DNA of 64,000 nt, from positions 1 to 64,000 of the forward strand of contig NZ_JADOVH010000002.1 of the NCBI RefSeq assembly GCF_015751965.1. Direction: 5' to 3'. Shown piece by piece: positions 15,836 through 23,922 of this stretch. This stretch comes from Frigoribacterium sp. CG_9.8. GTDB taxonomy: Bacteria > Actinomycetota > Actinomycetes > Actinomycetales > Microbacteriaceae. Position numbers and translations under genes: made by a program. The notes under the pieces are model-generated. The model saw only the letters and a list, made by a program, of their open reading frames with translations. It did no database searches and was not told where the DNA came from. The number at the start of each line of letters is the position of its first letter. Positions within the stretch are counted from its first letter, which is position 1.

Positions 15836-17044
15836 ATGGCAGGATCATCGAAGTCGTATCGACGCTGGGGAGGCATGATTATCGCGGTTGCGGCAATTGC
15901 GAGTCCCTTGGTTCCTGTGTCTTCCGCAAGCGCAGCAGTGCCGACCAGTTGGGTCGACGAACAGGTCAATTTCATTCTCTCCGAGCAGCTCAGCAGCGGA
16001 GCGATTCTCAGCGTGGGCGGCGCGAAAATCACCCCATACTTTGCCAATATTGCTGCCCTCGGACTCATTAAGGCCGGTACGCCAGCCGCGCGCGCTGGAG
16101 CGCTGAAATGGATGCGATGGTATCTCAATCACCTCAACGCGGCCGCCACCAACGTGCCGGCCAACAGCGTGTTCGACTACAGCTACGACCCAGGAACCCA
16201 GACGGAGACACCGACCGGTGATTTCGACTCCGTCGACAGCTACGCCTCGACAACCCTGAACCTTGCCTACGCGGCCTACTCGAGCGGGGACCCCGCCCTG
16301 CAGAGCTTCGTCACTGCGAACATTCTGACCTACGAAGCGATAGCCAACATCTTGAACTTCGGAGCGCCAGTCGGAGTACGGATCCAAAGCGGTCCTGACG
16401 CTGGTCTGACGATCGCTAAACCGAGCTACGCCATTGCGTACACGATGGACAACGCCGAAGTCTATTCAGGCCTTGCCGAATTTGCGTTGCTCGAAAGCGC
16501 GCTGGGCCGCGGCTCGGAAGCCACATATTACGGCGGCTGGGCGTCTTCGACCAAAGACACCATTCTCGCAAAGCTGTGGAACCCCACGAATCAGAATTGG
16601 GACTGGGCTTACGGGAACATGAGCAATACCAACGTATTTTACGCGCAGGCAACCGCTCAGCTCTGGCCCACACTCTACGGCGTCGTTGCTCCCAACGATC
16701 CGAAAGCAATTTCTGCTTGGACCCAGTTCTCCGCCTCATATCCAGCATGGTTCAACGGTTCGATACCGGATGGGTACCCCTGGGTATCGGTCTCACGTGC
16801 AGCACAAATGATGGGCGAGACCGCCAATGCGGACAGCTACCTCACAAATGTGCACTCGCGTTATGCTCCGGGATTCACGTTACCGACAACCTGCGCTGTT
16901 GCTGTCTGCGGAAGGTGGTACGACAATGAAGCGGGCTGGTTCATCCTCGCTAGTGCCTCAAGTAACGCTAAAAGATCGGCAAATACGAAAAAAAGCCGCG
17001 AACCCATCGAGCATCCTAAAAAGCTAGCTCGCGTTGAATCGTGA
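15836..17044 (+). CDS. secreted alpha/alpha-barrel-like protein, glycosidase candidate
   Basis: The protein has 402 residues from ATG 15836 (AAGGAG upstream). Residues 1-34 are a Sec signal peptide with a basic start, a hydrophobic core and an ASA-like cleavage site after SSAS. The mature part consists of repeated helical hairpins rich in Trp, Tyr and small residues (WVDEQVNFILSEQ, FDSVDSYASTTLNLAY, KLWNPTNQNWDWAYGNMSN, SYPAWFNGSIPDGYPWV), resembling six-hairpin glycosidases such as GH8/GH88-like folds. No catalytic signature can be fixed. The last ~22 residues are Lys/Arg-rich, which may bind the anionic wall. Location beside the amino-sugar importer and the shared operator motif suggest it releases oligosaccharides for uptake. 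Function is inferred. Confidence 0.75.
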   Translation: MAGSSKSYRRWGGMIIAVAAIASPLVPVSSASAAVPTSWVDEQVNFILSEQLSSGAILSVGGAKITPYFANIAALGLIKAGTPAARAGALKWMRWYLNHLNAAATNVPANSVFDYSYDPGTQTETPTGDFDSVDSYASTTLNLAYAAYSSGDPALQSFVTANILTYEAIANILNFGAPVGVRIQSGPDAGLTIAKPSYAIAYTMDNAEVYSGLAEFALLESALGRGSEATYYGGWASSTKDTILAKLWNPTNQNWDWAYGNMSNTNVFYAQATAQLWPTLYGVVAPNDPKAISAWTQFSASYPAWFNGSIPDGYPWVSVSRAAQMMGETANADSYLTNVHSRYAPGFTLPTTCAVAVCGRWYDNEAGWFILASASSNAKRSANTKKSREPIEHPKKLARVES

Positions 17045-17062
17045 TTTTTTAGCAAAAGTACG

Positions 17063-17080
17063 ATGTTCTAGACCGGTGAA
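17063..17080 (+). promoter_or_regulatory. DasR-like site downstream of secreted-protein gene
   Basis: GTTCTAGACCGGTGAA shares the 12-mer TCTAGACCGGTG with the importer promoter site at 10263-10274. It lies 22 bases after the stop codon and before the terminator, an unusual place for an operator unless a short transcript starts here. Confidence 0.5.
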
Positions 17081-17141
17081 ATCTAAGTCCTTCGGGGCGG
17101 GAATGGATGCCAAACTTACGATGATGGTCCTCTAAAGGAAA

Positions 17142-17184
17142 CGCCCTCGGCCGCCTTCGCTCCTGGCCGAGGGCGCTTTCTTTG
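17142..17184 (+). terminator. Rho-independent terminator
   Basis: An 11-bp perfect stem CGCCCTCGGCC / GGCCGAGGGCG (17142-17152 with 17165-17175) has a 12-base loop and is followed by CTTTCTTTGCC. It ends transcription after the secreted-protein gene. Confidence 0.85.
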
Positions 17185-17416
17185 CCCGGATATCGGGCCT
17201 GCGACCGACCATCTCAAGGCAGCATCAGGTGGCAATCGATAACCGACGAAGACTTGAAACGGCTCTCTCCGCTCAGCCACGAACACATTAACTTCCTAGG
17301 TCGATACCAATTCAGCATGCCCGAGCTACCACCTAATCAGCTCCGCCCACTGCGTGACCCCAACAGCCAAGACTGAACCACCGAGCCCTTAGCGGACGAT
17401 TTCGTTCCATTACTAC

Positions 17417-17752
17417 TCAGACCTCGTGTAGCAGCAGCCACGACAATGCGATGCTCAGCAGTGCCAGCAACACGAGCAGCAACTTCGTCACCCCGTGCGC
17501 GCTGGAAGCCTGCACCAGCACGAACGCGACGGAGAACAGCGCGACGATGCTGAGGATCAGCAGGAGAAGATCCGCTGCCGCCCGATTCGGTTCCTCGCGG
17601 CTGGAGTACGCCTTTGTCTGTTGGGCGTCTTGGCGACCGATGACGATCCACACCCAGGATGGGTACAGGGCTGCAGCAAAGCACCAACCAACAGTCGGGG
17701 CGTCGGCCCAGGCCCTACGTGTCAGGGTTGGGTCGGGCCAGAGCAGGCCCAA
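17417..17752 (-). pseudogene. DUF1345 membrane protein, truncated remnant
   Basis: The frame of 111 codons contains the middle part of a DUF1345-type protein: an AALYPSWVWIVIG helix, the REEPNRAAADLLLLILSIVA stretch and VTKLLLVLLALLSIALSWLL. Intact members carry additional N-terminal sequence and continue past the SWLLLH segment into further helices. Here the frame stops at HEV and a TGA sits nine bases upstream of the TTG first codon. Both ends are lost, so this is a decayed gene. The family's function is unknown. Confidence 0.55.
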
Positions 17753-17852
17753 AGCCCTTCACCGCAGCGGTGTTTGGCCCTGCGCTGCCCGCACCAAATG
17801 TCGACGGCCGGTGCCGCTCTGGCAACTCGCGGCTCCGGTGCACGTAAGAGGC

Positions 17853-18293
17853 TTATGGGGTGTCGGATCTCGTCCTGCGTGGGGAAGTCATCGAAGCCGC
17901 GCTTCCGGACCGATCCATAGCGAGCCCGACTCCGAGCAGAAGCACCCCACTGACCAGGTGTAGAAAATGGTCCCCGGTGTTCAGGGCCAGGATGTTGAGG
18001 GTCGAGTCCACGATGAAGAACCCGACGATTCCGAGAAGCAGGTACACCGCGCCGACGAGCGTGTTCACAGCCTTCGCCGCAGACACGTTTGAGAGACCAC
18101 CAATCAGAAGGACCGCGCCGATGAGCAGGTGAACAATGTTGTGCAGTGGGTTGAGCTCGAAGATTCCGAGGAGAAAACCACCCTTGATCGCGGCGAACCC
18201 GACGCCGGAAGTCGCGGCAAAGCCGATCAGACCGGTGAGGAGATACACGGCCCCGAATACTGTTGCAACCAACCTGTTGGGCGATTTAGTCAT
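17853..18293 (-). CDS. DUF4383 membrane protein
   Basis: The protein has 146 residues from ATG 18291-18293, with AAGGAG at 18302-18307 deciding the start. Four hydrophobic segments alternate with short loops (VFGAVYLLTGLIGF, NPLHNIVHLLIGAVLLIGG, VGAVYLLLGIVGFFI, HLVSGVLLLGVGLAM). The pattern is that of DUF4383, small actinobacterial membrane proteins of unknown role, often stress-linked. A charged tail follows. Confidence 0.85.
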   Translation of the reverse strand: MTKSPNRLVATVFGAVYLLTGLIGFAATSGVGFAAIKGGFLLGIFELNPLHNIVHLLIGAVLLIGGLSNVSAAKAVNTLVGAVYLLLGIVGFFIVDSTLNILALNTGDHFLHLVSGVLLLGVGLAMDRSGSAASMTSPRRTRSDTP

Positions 18294-18514
18294 TGTGATA
18301 TCTCCTTTAGATTCCACGGTTCACACGTGCGTTGATAACTGTTCGGAGTTCCCGCTTTCTCGAAGCAGTATCGAACTTTGACACTTTTCTGTGCAAACAT
18401 CATTTCTCTCGAAGCGTAGCCCTGCTGAGGTTTCTCCGAAAGGTGCCGCGTTGACTCAGAAGAAACCTCCGCGTAGCTGGGTGCGTTGCCCCGGTTCAAA
18501 ACCTCCGCTTCAGC

Positions 18515-18565
18515 TGTTAACGCCGACCCAAAACAGGGCCAATAGTGCCGTTTGAAAACAGGACC
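18515..18565. repeat. IS21 left terminal repeats
   Basis: Two copies of the terminal sequence lie here: TGTTAACGCCGACCCAAAAC at 18515 and a second, more diverged copy ending GTTTGAAAACAGGACC. They face the right-end pair at 20599-20649. Confidence 0.85.
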
Positions 18566-18581
18566 ACTATGTGTGTTTCTA

Positions 18582-19337
18582 CTATGCCGTATCGGGTGCC
18601 GGTTGGTGGCTCTTGAGCCGGTAGCTGGTGCCTTTGAGGCTGATGACGTCGGCGTGATGAACGATGCGGTCGATCATTGCGGAGGCGACGGTGGGGTCGC
18701 CGAACACCCCGCCCCAGAGCCCGAATGACAGGTTGCTCGTCATGATCAGCGACGCGTGTTCGTAGCGGGACGCGACGAGCTGGAAGAACAAGTTCGCAGC
18801 GTCCTGATCGAACGGGATGTAGCCGACCTCATCGCAGATCAGGACGCTGTAGCGGCGCAGCCGGGTCAGCTCCGCGGCGAGTTTCCCGCGGGAGTGTGCG
18901 TCGTGAAGGCGGGCGACCCAGCCTGGCGCGGTGTCGAAGAGGACCCGGTGGCCGTGTTTGGCGGCCTGAACGCCCAGTGCGACGGCGAGGTGGGTCTTCC
19001 CGGTGCCGGGTGGGCCGAGGAGGACCACGTTGTTCGCTTCGGTCACGAAGGTGCTCGTGCCCAGGTGCGCGATCAGATTCCGGTCGGCGGAGGGCTGGTG
19101 ATCGAAGTTGAAGTCCTCCAGGGTCTTGTGCCCGGGGAACCGGGCGGCCTTGATCCGCAGGGCGGCGCCGGAGGCCTCGCGTTCGGAGACCTCGCGGGAG
19201 AGGACCGCGGCGAGGTATTCCTCGTGTGACCAGCCGGCGTCGCGGGCTTGGTCGCCCAGACGCCGGAACGCCTCCCCGATCCTCGGGGCGCGCAGTGCGC
19301 GGGCGTAGTACTCGATCTGAGATGCTGCGGTGCTCAT
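18582..19337 (-). CDS. istB: IS21 transposition helper ATPase
   Basis: The protein has 251 residues. It is an AAA+ ATPase of the DnaC/IstB type: NVVLLGPPGTGKTHLAVALG is the Walker A and VLICDEVGYIPFD the Walker B, with a sensor at ASLIMTSNLSFGLWG. IstB remodels target DNA for the IstA transposase. Its ATG overlaps the istA stop (ATGA). Confidence 0.96.
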   Translation of the reverse strand: MSTAASQIEYYARALRAPRIGEAFRRLGDQARDAGWSHEEYLAAVLSREVSEREASGAALRIKAARFPGHKTLEDFNFDHQPSADRNLIAHLGTSTFVTEANNVVLLGPPGTGKTHLAVALGVQAAKHGHRVLFDTAPGWVARLHDAHSRGKLAAELTRLRRYSVLICDEVGYIPFDQDAANLFFQLVASRYEHASLIMTSNLSFGLWGGVFGDPTVASAMIDRIVHHADVISLKGTSYRLKSHQPAPDTA

Positions 19338-20572
19338 GCGATCAGGCTCAGATCAGTCAGGCCGCGACCGGTGTCAACGCCGAACACGTCGTCGTAGGAG
19401 GAGAGGCTGGCCGTCTCCACGAACGCGACGTGAGCCTGGGGTCGTTGATGGCGGAGCAGTGTCTGGAACTGGCGCCGCAACACGGCCGCCTGGGCGACGT
19501 GGTCGGGGTCGGTGACGGTCAGTTGCCTGGCCCAGGCACGCTCGTGGGTGGTGACGGTGACACCGTTGTGAGTGACGTAGATGCGCTCAAGGTCAGCGGT
19601 CACGTCCACGAGCCGGCCGATCAGGCCCGGCGCGACGGAGTAGTCGTTCGAGTGCACCCGAACGTAGTAATCCCGGGGCAGCCGAACCGTGTTGCGAAAC
19701 AACACGTCCGGAACCACGGGCGAGAGCGGGCGCATCGCTGCCCGGTCCTGGGCGATCAGGTCGCTCGGCCTGGCCCGCCGGGAGCGGGAGTGCCGCGCGT
19801 TCGCGATCGGCAGCCAGGCCGCCATCTGCTCGTTGAAGTCCTGCGGTGAGGCGAAGTCGCGGCCCGGCAGAAACGACGAGCGGAAGAACCGGTTGCGGCG
19901 CTCGACCATGCCCTTGGACTCCGGGTCCCTGGCCTTGAGGAGCTTGATCTCGGTGCCCAGCGTCCCAGCGAATGCCGCTGTGGGCTCGGTGAGTTTGCCG
20001 CGACCGATACCGGTCTCGTTGTCCCAGAGCAGCCGCTTCGGAACCGCCTGCGCGGCGTGCAACAGGGACCACATCCCGCCGAGCAGATCGGGTGTCGTCC
20101 GCGACGGCAACATCAGCGCCTGGAAGAACCCCGAGAACGTCGACGTCATCACCAGCACCGGCGGCATGCCCTCCTGCCCGTGTCCCAGCGGCAACGGCTT
20201 GTGCGGGAACCACAAGTCGCATTGGACCTGCTGGCCCGGCTCGTGGACGAGGCGGTCCGCGGGATCCGGCGGGACATACTCCGGCCGGACGCCGGCGACC
20301 TTGTCACGGAACACCGACGCGGACCCGAGCCAGCCGACCCGCTCGGCCAACGTCGACGCTGGCATCGTCGGCGTGACGGCCAACAACGCCCGAACCTGCA
20401 GCGCGAACGCGTCGAAACCCGACCCGACCGCGGCCCGCTGGTACTTCGGCAGCCGGTCTGTTCCCAGCGCCCGCTCCACCGTTCCCCGCGAGACGCCGAC
20501 GAGCCGGCCGATCTCCCGCTTCGAATGCTCACCCGTCGAAAACAGTTGGCGTATCTTCGCCCAATCGTCCAT
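19334..20572 (-). CDS. istA: IS21 transposase
   Basis: The protein has 412 residues from ATG 20570-20572, with GGAAGG eight bases upstream. An N-terminal HTH (GEHSKREIGRLVGVSRGTVE) precedes an rve-type DDE integrase core (VQCDLWFPHKPLPLG, RLLWDNETGIGRGKL, and the ESKGMVERRNRFFRSSFLPG helix with the glutamate). The C-terminal part is the IstA Mu-C-like beta-barrel region. The gene is undamaged. Confidence 0.96.
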   Translation of the reverse strand: MDDWAKIRQLFSTGEHSKREIGRLVGVSRGTVERALGTDRLPKYQRAAVGSGFDAFALQVRALLAVTPTMPASTLAERVGWLGSASVFRDKVAGVRPEYVPPDPADRLVHEPGQQVQCDLWFPHKPLPLGHGQEGMPPVLVMTSTFSGFFQALMLPSRTTPDLLGGMWSLLHAAQAVPKRLLWDNETGIGRGKLTEPTAAFAGTLGTEIKLLKARDPESKGMVERRNRFFRSSFLPGRDFASPQDFNEQMAAWLPIANARHSRSRRARPSDLIAQDRAAMRPLSPVVPDVLFRNTVRLPRDYYVRVHSNDYSVAPGLIGRLVDVTADLERIYVTHNGVTVTTHERAWARQLTVTDPDHVAQAAVLRRQFQTLLRHQRPQAHVAFVETASLSSYDDVFGVDTGRGLTDLSLIA

Positions 20573-20598
20573 ATTAATCACCTTCCATACTGGTCGGT

Positions 20599-20649
20599 GG
20601 TCCTGTTTTCAATCGGCGTTAATGGTCCTGTTTTCGGTCGGCGTTAACA
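20599..20649. repeat. IS21 right terminal repeats
   Basis: Two tandem copies of GGTCCTGTTTTC(A/G)(A/G)TCGGCGTTAA occur here, the outer one ending in ACA at 20649, followed directly by the TTCAGC duplication. Confidence 0.85.
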
Positions 20650-20957
20650 TTCAGCGTGGGTTCTTAATTTTCCGACGGAACTGAACACCGGTGTCATCTG
20701 CTGTCGGTATTGAGGCCACTGGACGCCGACCCGCTCACCTCCGACACACATCACCTCACAGGTTCGCTTGGATGATCAGTGCGAAAACCGCTCACCCCTA
20801 CGTGTCAAGGTTGAGACAAAGGTGCTGCTACCGACGCACCATATCGATCCGAACGTCGACGCCGAGCGTGCTTATATTCTCAACTCGCTGGGCATAACCC
20901 ATTCATAGCGCTCCCGGACGGATTCGCTGATTTCCTCCCATGTGGTGACCATGCGCG
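20650..20957. other. 308-base gap with small gene fragment
   Basis: No complete gene is seen. A 26-codon minus-strand frame (20872-20952) starts MVTTWEEISESVRERYEWVM and stops soon after, five bases from the end of the serine recombinase gene. It resembles the beginning of a longer protein and may be a truncated partner of the recombinase. I cannot assign it. Confidence 0.35.
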
Positions 20958-21542
20958 CTATTGGCTGGGGGAAAGTCCGGCCTGGTGGCGGTAAAAGGTG
21001 GCTCGGCTCCATCCGACCAGCTGCGCTGCGGCGGTGGCACTTTTGCCGCCGGCTCGAGCTGCCTGCACAACTTGGAGCTTCTGTGCGATCAGCTCCGGGT
21101 CCGAGAGTGGTCGGCCGAAGATCGCGCCGGAAGTGCGAGCGGTCGCAATCCCAGCGTTGACCCGTTCGATGATGAGTTCGCGTTCGTACTCGGCCAGGGT
21201 GCTGAGCATATGCAGCAGAAGCCGGCCGCTGGTTGTTGAGGGATCGATCCCGTCTGAGATTGATTGAACCTGAATTCCGCGGGCACGAAAATCAGCAACA
21301 GTAGCGAGGACATCCAGAAGAGAGCGACCCAGCCGGTCGATGCGCCACACCACGATGGTGTCCTCTGCCCGCACGAACTGGAGCAGTTTCATCATGCCGG
21401 GACGGGTGCGAACGTCTTTGGAACCGGAGACCACGTCTGAGTAGATGTGCTCAGACAGGACGCCCGCTTTGAGTAACGCGTCGCGTTGGAGTTGGTCGTC
21501 TTGATGGACGGTGCTGATGCGGGTGTAACCAAGGAGTGCCAT
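20958..21542 (-). CDS. serine recombinase (resolvase/invertase family), second orphan copy
   Basis: The protein has 194 residues. The resolvase domain has LLGYTRIST with the nucleophilic Ser, IVVWRIDRLGRSLLDVLATV, and the E-helix TLAEYERELIIERVNAG. The C-terminal HTH is KSATAAAQLVGWSRATFYRH. It diverges strongly from the copies at 3811 and 32960, so these are independent acquisitions rather than duplications. The ~280-base region upstream (21543-21823) has no gene but includes TGTCT and AGACA arms 20 bp apart (around 21672-21701) that could be a res subsite. Confidence 0.92.
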   Translation of the reverse strand: MALLGYTRISTVHQDDQLQRDALLKAGVLSEHIYSDVVSGSKDVRTRPGMMKLLQFVRAEDTIVVWRIDRLGRSLLDVLATVADFRARGIQVQSISDGIDPSTTSGRLLLHMLSTLAEYERELIIERVNAGIATARTSGAIFGRPLSDPELIAQKLQVVQAARAGGKSATAAAQLVGWSRATFYRHQAGLSPSQ

Positions 21543-21823
21543 TCGATCAGTGTGCCTCAGAAAGTCCTAAACCGAACAGTAAGACACTCCGCTCTATGAG
21601 ACGACTTACCGAGACGGCGAACTACTCCCTATATATAAGGAATGCCATTTGTAAAATTGGTCCAGCTTGAGTGTCTTGATAATCATTAGGTTTTCGAGAC
21701 AGTGACTTGTTGCGTAAGACGCCCCGTCATCGGGCTTAATGTCGAAACACCTAAACGGGCACCCTCGGAAATTTTGATGTCCCGATGCCAGTAACGGCGG
21801 GGAATGCCCGTATGACGTCCGGC

Positions 21824-22564
21824 TTACGGGCCGGTTCGGGCTTGGTGTCGGGCAACTGTTCTATCGTTGTTGGCTTGGGATTCGAGTTCGCCGCCGTGCA
21901 GAAAGCGTGCGTAGCCTCCGTTGGTGCGCCCGATCTGTCGTCCTGATGTTTCTACATCGCATCGATCGGATGCGACGACGCGCGCGCCCGACGCCTTCAC
22001 CTGGTCTACCAGGTTGTTGTCCTCGTGTTCCGGGATCGCGGGAAAGCCACTCGCGCGTATATAAGCACTGGCTCGGATGCCGAGATTCGCGCCGTGCGCA
22101 TGGCCATTGGGCACACCGTGGCGGTGGTTGTGCCGCCAAGCTGCGAGCTGCTCTCGGCTCAAATCCGTGAAGGTCGGATGTACGGTGCCGATCATGAGGT
22201 CGAAACCGGAATGCGCGAGCTCAAGTTGTTCGAGGATCCAGTTCGATGGCACGACAGAGTCCGCATCAGTGTTCGCGATCCAGATTTGATCTGCGGAGTA
22301 ATCGAGGGCGGCCAGAGCGTGGGCGACCCCGGCTCTCCGGGCCGCGCCGACATTTCGCAGGGCAACTTCAAGCACCTCAGTCGCGCCCGCGCTCCGTGCG
22401 ATCGCGACAGTGTTGTCCTCGCAGCTGTCAGCGACAAGGACGACGCGTACTGGGAGGGCTGGGTGTGCTCGTTGGGCCGCGTCGATTGTTTCCTTTACTG
22501 ATTCCAGGCATGCGCCGACAAGGTCTTGTTCGTTATTGGCTGGGATGACCACGGCGACGGCCAT
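21824..22564 (-). CDS. glycosyltransferase family 2
   Basis: The protein has 246 residues from ATG 22562-22564; a GTG at 22576 overlapping the upstream stop (GTGA) is an alternative. The GT-A nucleotide-sugar fold is clear: AVAVVIPANNEQDLVGACLE, then VVLVADSCEDNT, and IANTDADSVVPSNW as the DxD metal/nucleotide motif. There is no TM segment, so it is cytoplasmic. It is the last gene of a three-gene operon with the PIG-L/methyltransferase fusion and the acyl-CoA dehydrogenase-like protein. Substrate is unknown. Confidence 0.9.
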   Translation of the reverse strand: MAVAVVIPANNEQDLVGACLESVKETIDAAQRAHPALPVRVVLVADSCEDNTVAIARSAGATEVLEVALRNVGAARRAGVAHALAALDYSADQIWIANTDADSVVPSNWILEQLELAHSGFDLMIGTVHPTFTDLSREQLAAWRHNHRHGVPNGHAHGANLGIRASAYIRASGFPAIPEHEDNNLVDQVKASGARVVASDRCDVETSGRQIGRTNGGYARFLHGGELESQANNDRTVARHQARTGP

Positions 22565-22572
22565 GATGCGTC

Positions 22573-23922
22573 TCACGCGAGCCCCGTTCGCTCAGCAACC
22601 GATCGATTATCGAGCGAGTACACATCCAAAAGGAAGTCCTTTTCCTCATGGCGGGAGAGTCGGGTGAGTGTGGCCTGACTGTCCATTAGGGCATGCACTT
22701 CGTCACCAGACAGCGGATAGTCGGTGACGGGATGCCGCCAATGACACAGCAGGACCGTTCCGCCCGGCGCGAGGGAGGTGACAATCGTGTCCAGAAGGGT
22801 GCTCAGCGTGGGTACGTCGAGGTAGTAGCCCACTTCGCTAAGTACGACGAGGTCGAACGGCCCGTCCGGGAACGACGTGGTTACATCCCTTCGTTCGATC
22901 GTCACATTCTCGGAAGTCGACCTCTCTCGGGCGCGATCCACCGCGGTCTGTGAAATGTCTACAGCGTGCAGGTGGTCGACCCGCTCGGCGAGGTCGACTG
23001 TGAGTAGTCCGAGCGAGCACCCGATCTCGAGCGCCGAGCCGTAACGCTCGTCGGGGAGCGCCGCGATGGTGATAGCACGCTTCCGCCGCTCATACCACCG
23101 TGAGGCGAATCCCCAGGGGTCATCGTGACGCTCATAAAGGTCGTCGAAATAGCTGGTTCTCAGAGTTTCTTGTTTGATGAGAAAAAGCTCGATCGGGTTG
23201 GTGAAATGTTCGAGGAAACTGGGAGTGAGGACCGCTTCGTCTCCAACTGCGTCGGAGATCGGAAGAATCTGGGATTTGAATACCTGGATCGCCGCAGCTT
23301 TCGCTTGAAAGGCTGTGGAGGAGAGCGCGACCGAGCGGAGCCGGGTCCACGGTATCTGCCCGTCGGAGGGGTGCGACCAATGCCAGAACCAAATCAGATA
23401 TTCGGCGAACGGAAGCGCGAGCTGCTCAGTCAGCTCTGCACAGATTTCACCGACGACTCGGTGATCGCGGTGACCATCGCCGCTCCAGGGGGCGACGACA
23501 AGCGTCAATTCGGACGGGAGTTCGATGAGCATTTCCCTGAGCCAGGTAGTGATCTCCCCGCGGCTCTCCCGCGTGCCGCCATCGACGAATCCAAGCTGGA
23601 TGACGCGGGCATCTGGCGCAAGCGCAGCCACCGCGGTGAGGACTTCCCCGGAGCGGATGCTGGCGAGCTCCTCTGTATTGCGCGTCGCCGATGTGGGGTG
23701 GGAGCCCGCGCCATCAGTCACCACTACGACGGTCACGTCGATGCCTAGCGTCGCACAGGTAGCGATAAGTCCACCGGTGCCGAGGGTCTCGTCATCCGGG
23801 TGAGCAGAGACGACGACCAGTTGTTTCACCTTCGTGAGGTCGAGAGCTGGTTGATCTGTTAGCCGTGAGTCACTTCGCCAGGTGGATGCGGCCGTGCCGA
23901 CCGTGGCTGAATCGAATGTCAC
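22573..23922 (-). CDS. fusion of PIG-L (LmbE) deacetylase and SAM methyltransferase
   Basis: The protein has about 449 residues. GTG 23920-23922 overlaps the upstream stop (GTGA); another GTG precedes it. Residues ~35-225 are a PIG-L/LmbE Zn-dependent deacetylase: VVSAHPDDETLGTGG holds the metal-binding His-Pro-Asp-Asp and SGDGHRDHRVVG the second His pair. Residues ~260-440 are a class I methyltransferase: ALEIGCSLGLLTVDLAERV is motif I, DLVVLSEVGYYLD follows. PIG-L enzymes remove N-acetyl groups from sugars such as GlcNAc-linked small molecules. With the GT2 gene, a glycosylation/deacetylation/methylation sequence on one small molecule is plausible. Confidence 0.9.
   Translation of the reverse strand: MTFDSATVGTAASTWRSDSRLTDQPALDLTKVKQLVVVSAHPDDETLGTGGLIATCATLGIDVTVVVVTDGAGSHPTSATRNTEELASIRSGEVLTAVAALAPDARVIQLGFVDGGTRESRGEITTWLREMLIELPSELTLVVAPWSGDGHRDHRVVGEICAELTEQLALPFAEYLIWFWHWSHPSDGQIPWTRLRSVALSSTAFQAKAAAIQVFKSQILPISDAVGDEAVLTPSFLEHFTNPIELFLIKQETLRTSYFDDLYERHDDPWGFASRWYERRKRAITIAALPDERYGSALEIGCSLGLLTVDLAERVDHLHAVDISQTAVDRARERSTSENVTIERRDVTTSFPDGPFDLVVLSEVGYYLDVPTLSTLLDTIVTSLAPGGTVLLCHWRHPVTDYPLSGDEVHALMDSQATLTRLSRHEEKDFLLDVYSLDNRSVAERTGLA

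Larger units (their letters stand above)
17045..17416. other. non-coding stretch with operator-like site and terminator
   Basis: No gene is supported in these 372 bases. A short 64-codon frame at 17182-17376 lacks a ribosome site and family features. The stretch contains the TCTAGACCGGTG copy at 17067-17078 and the terminator at 17142-17184. Confidence 0.5.
18515..20649 (-). mobile_element. complete IS21-family insertion sequence
   Basis: The 2135-bp element is bounded by TGTTAACGCCGACC at 18515 and its inverted copy ending at 20649. Each end carries a second copy of the terminal motif (left: GTGCCGTTTGAAAACAGGAC; right: GTCCTGTTTTCAATCGGCGT), as IS21 elements do. The target duplication TTCAGC is intact at 18509-18514 and 20650-20655. 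With istA and istB both open, the element looks recent and potentially active. Confidence 0.95.

Noticed and set aside
17182-17376. 64-codon plus-strand ORF after the terminator
   Set aside because: It has no ribosome site, no recognisable composition and starts inside the terminator tail region.
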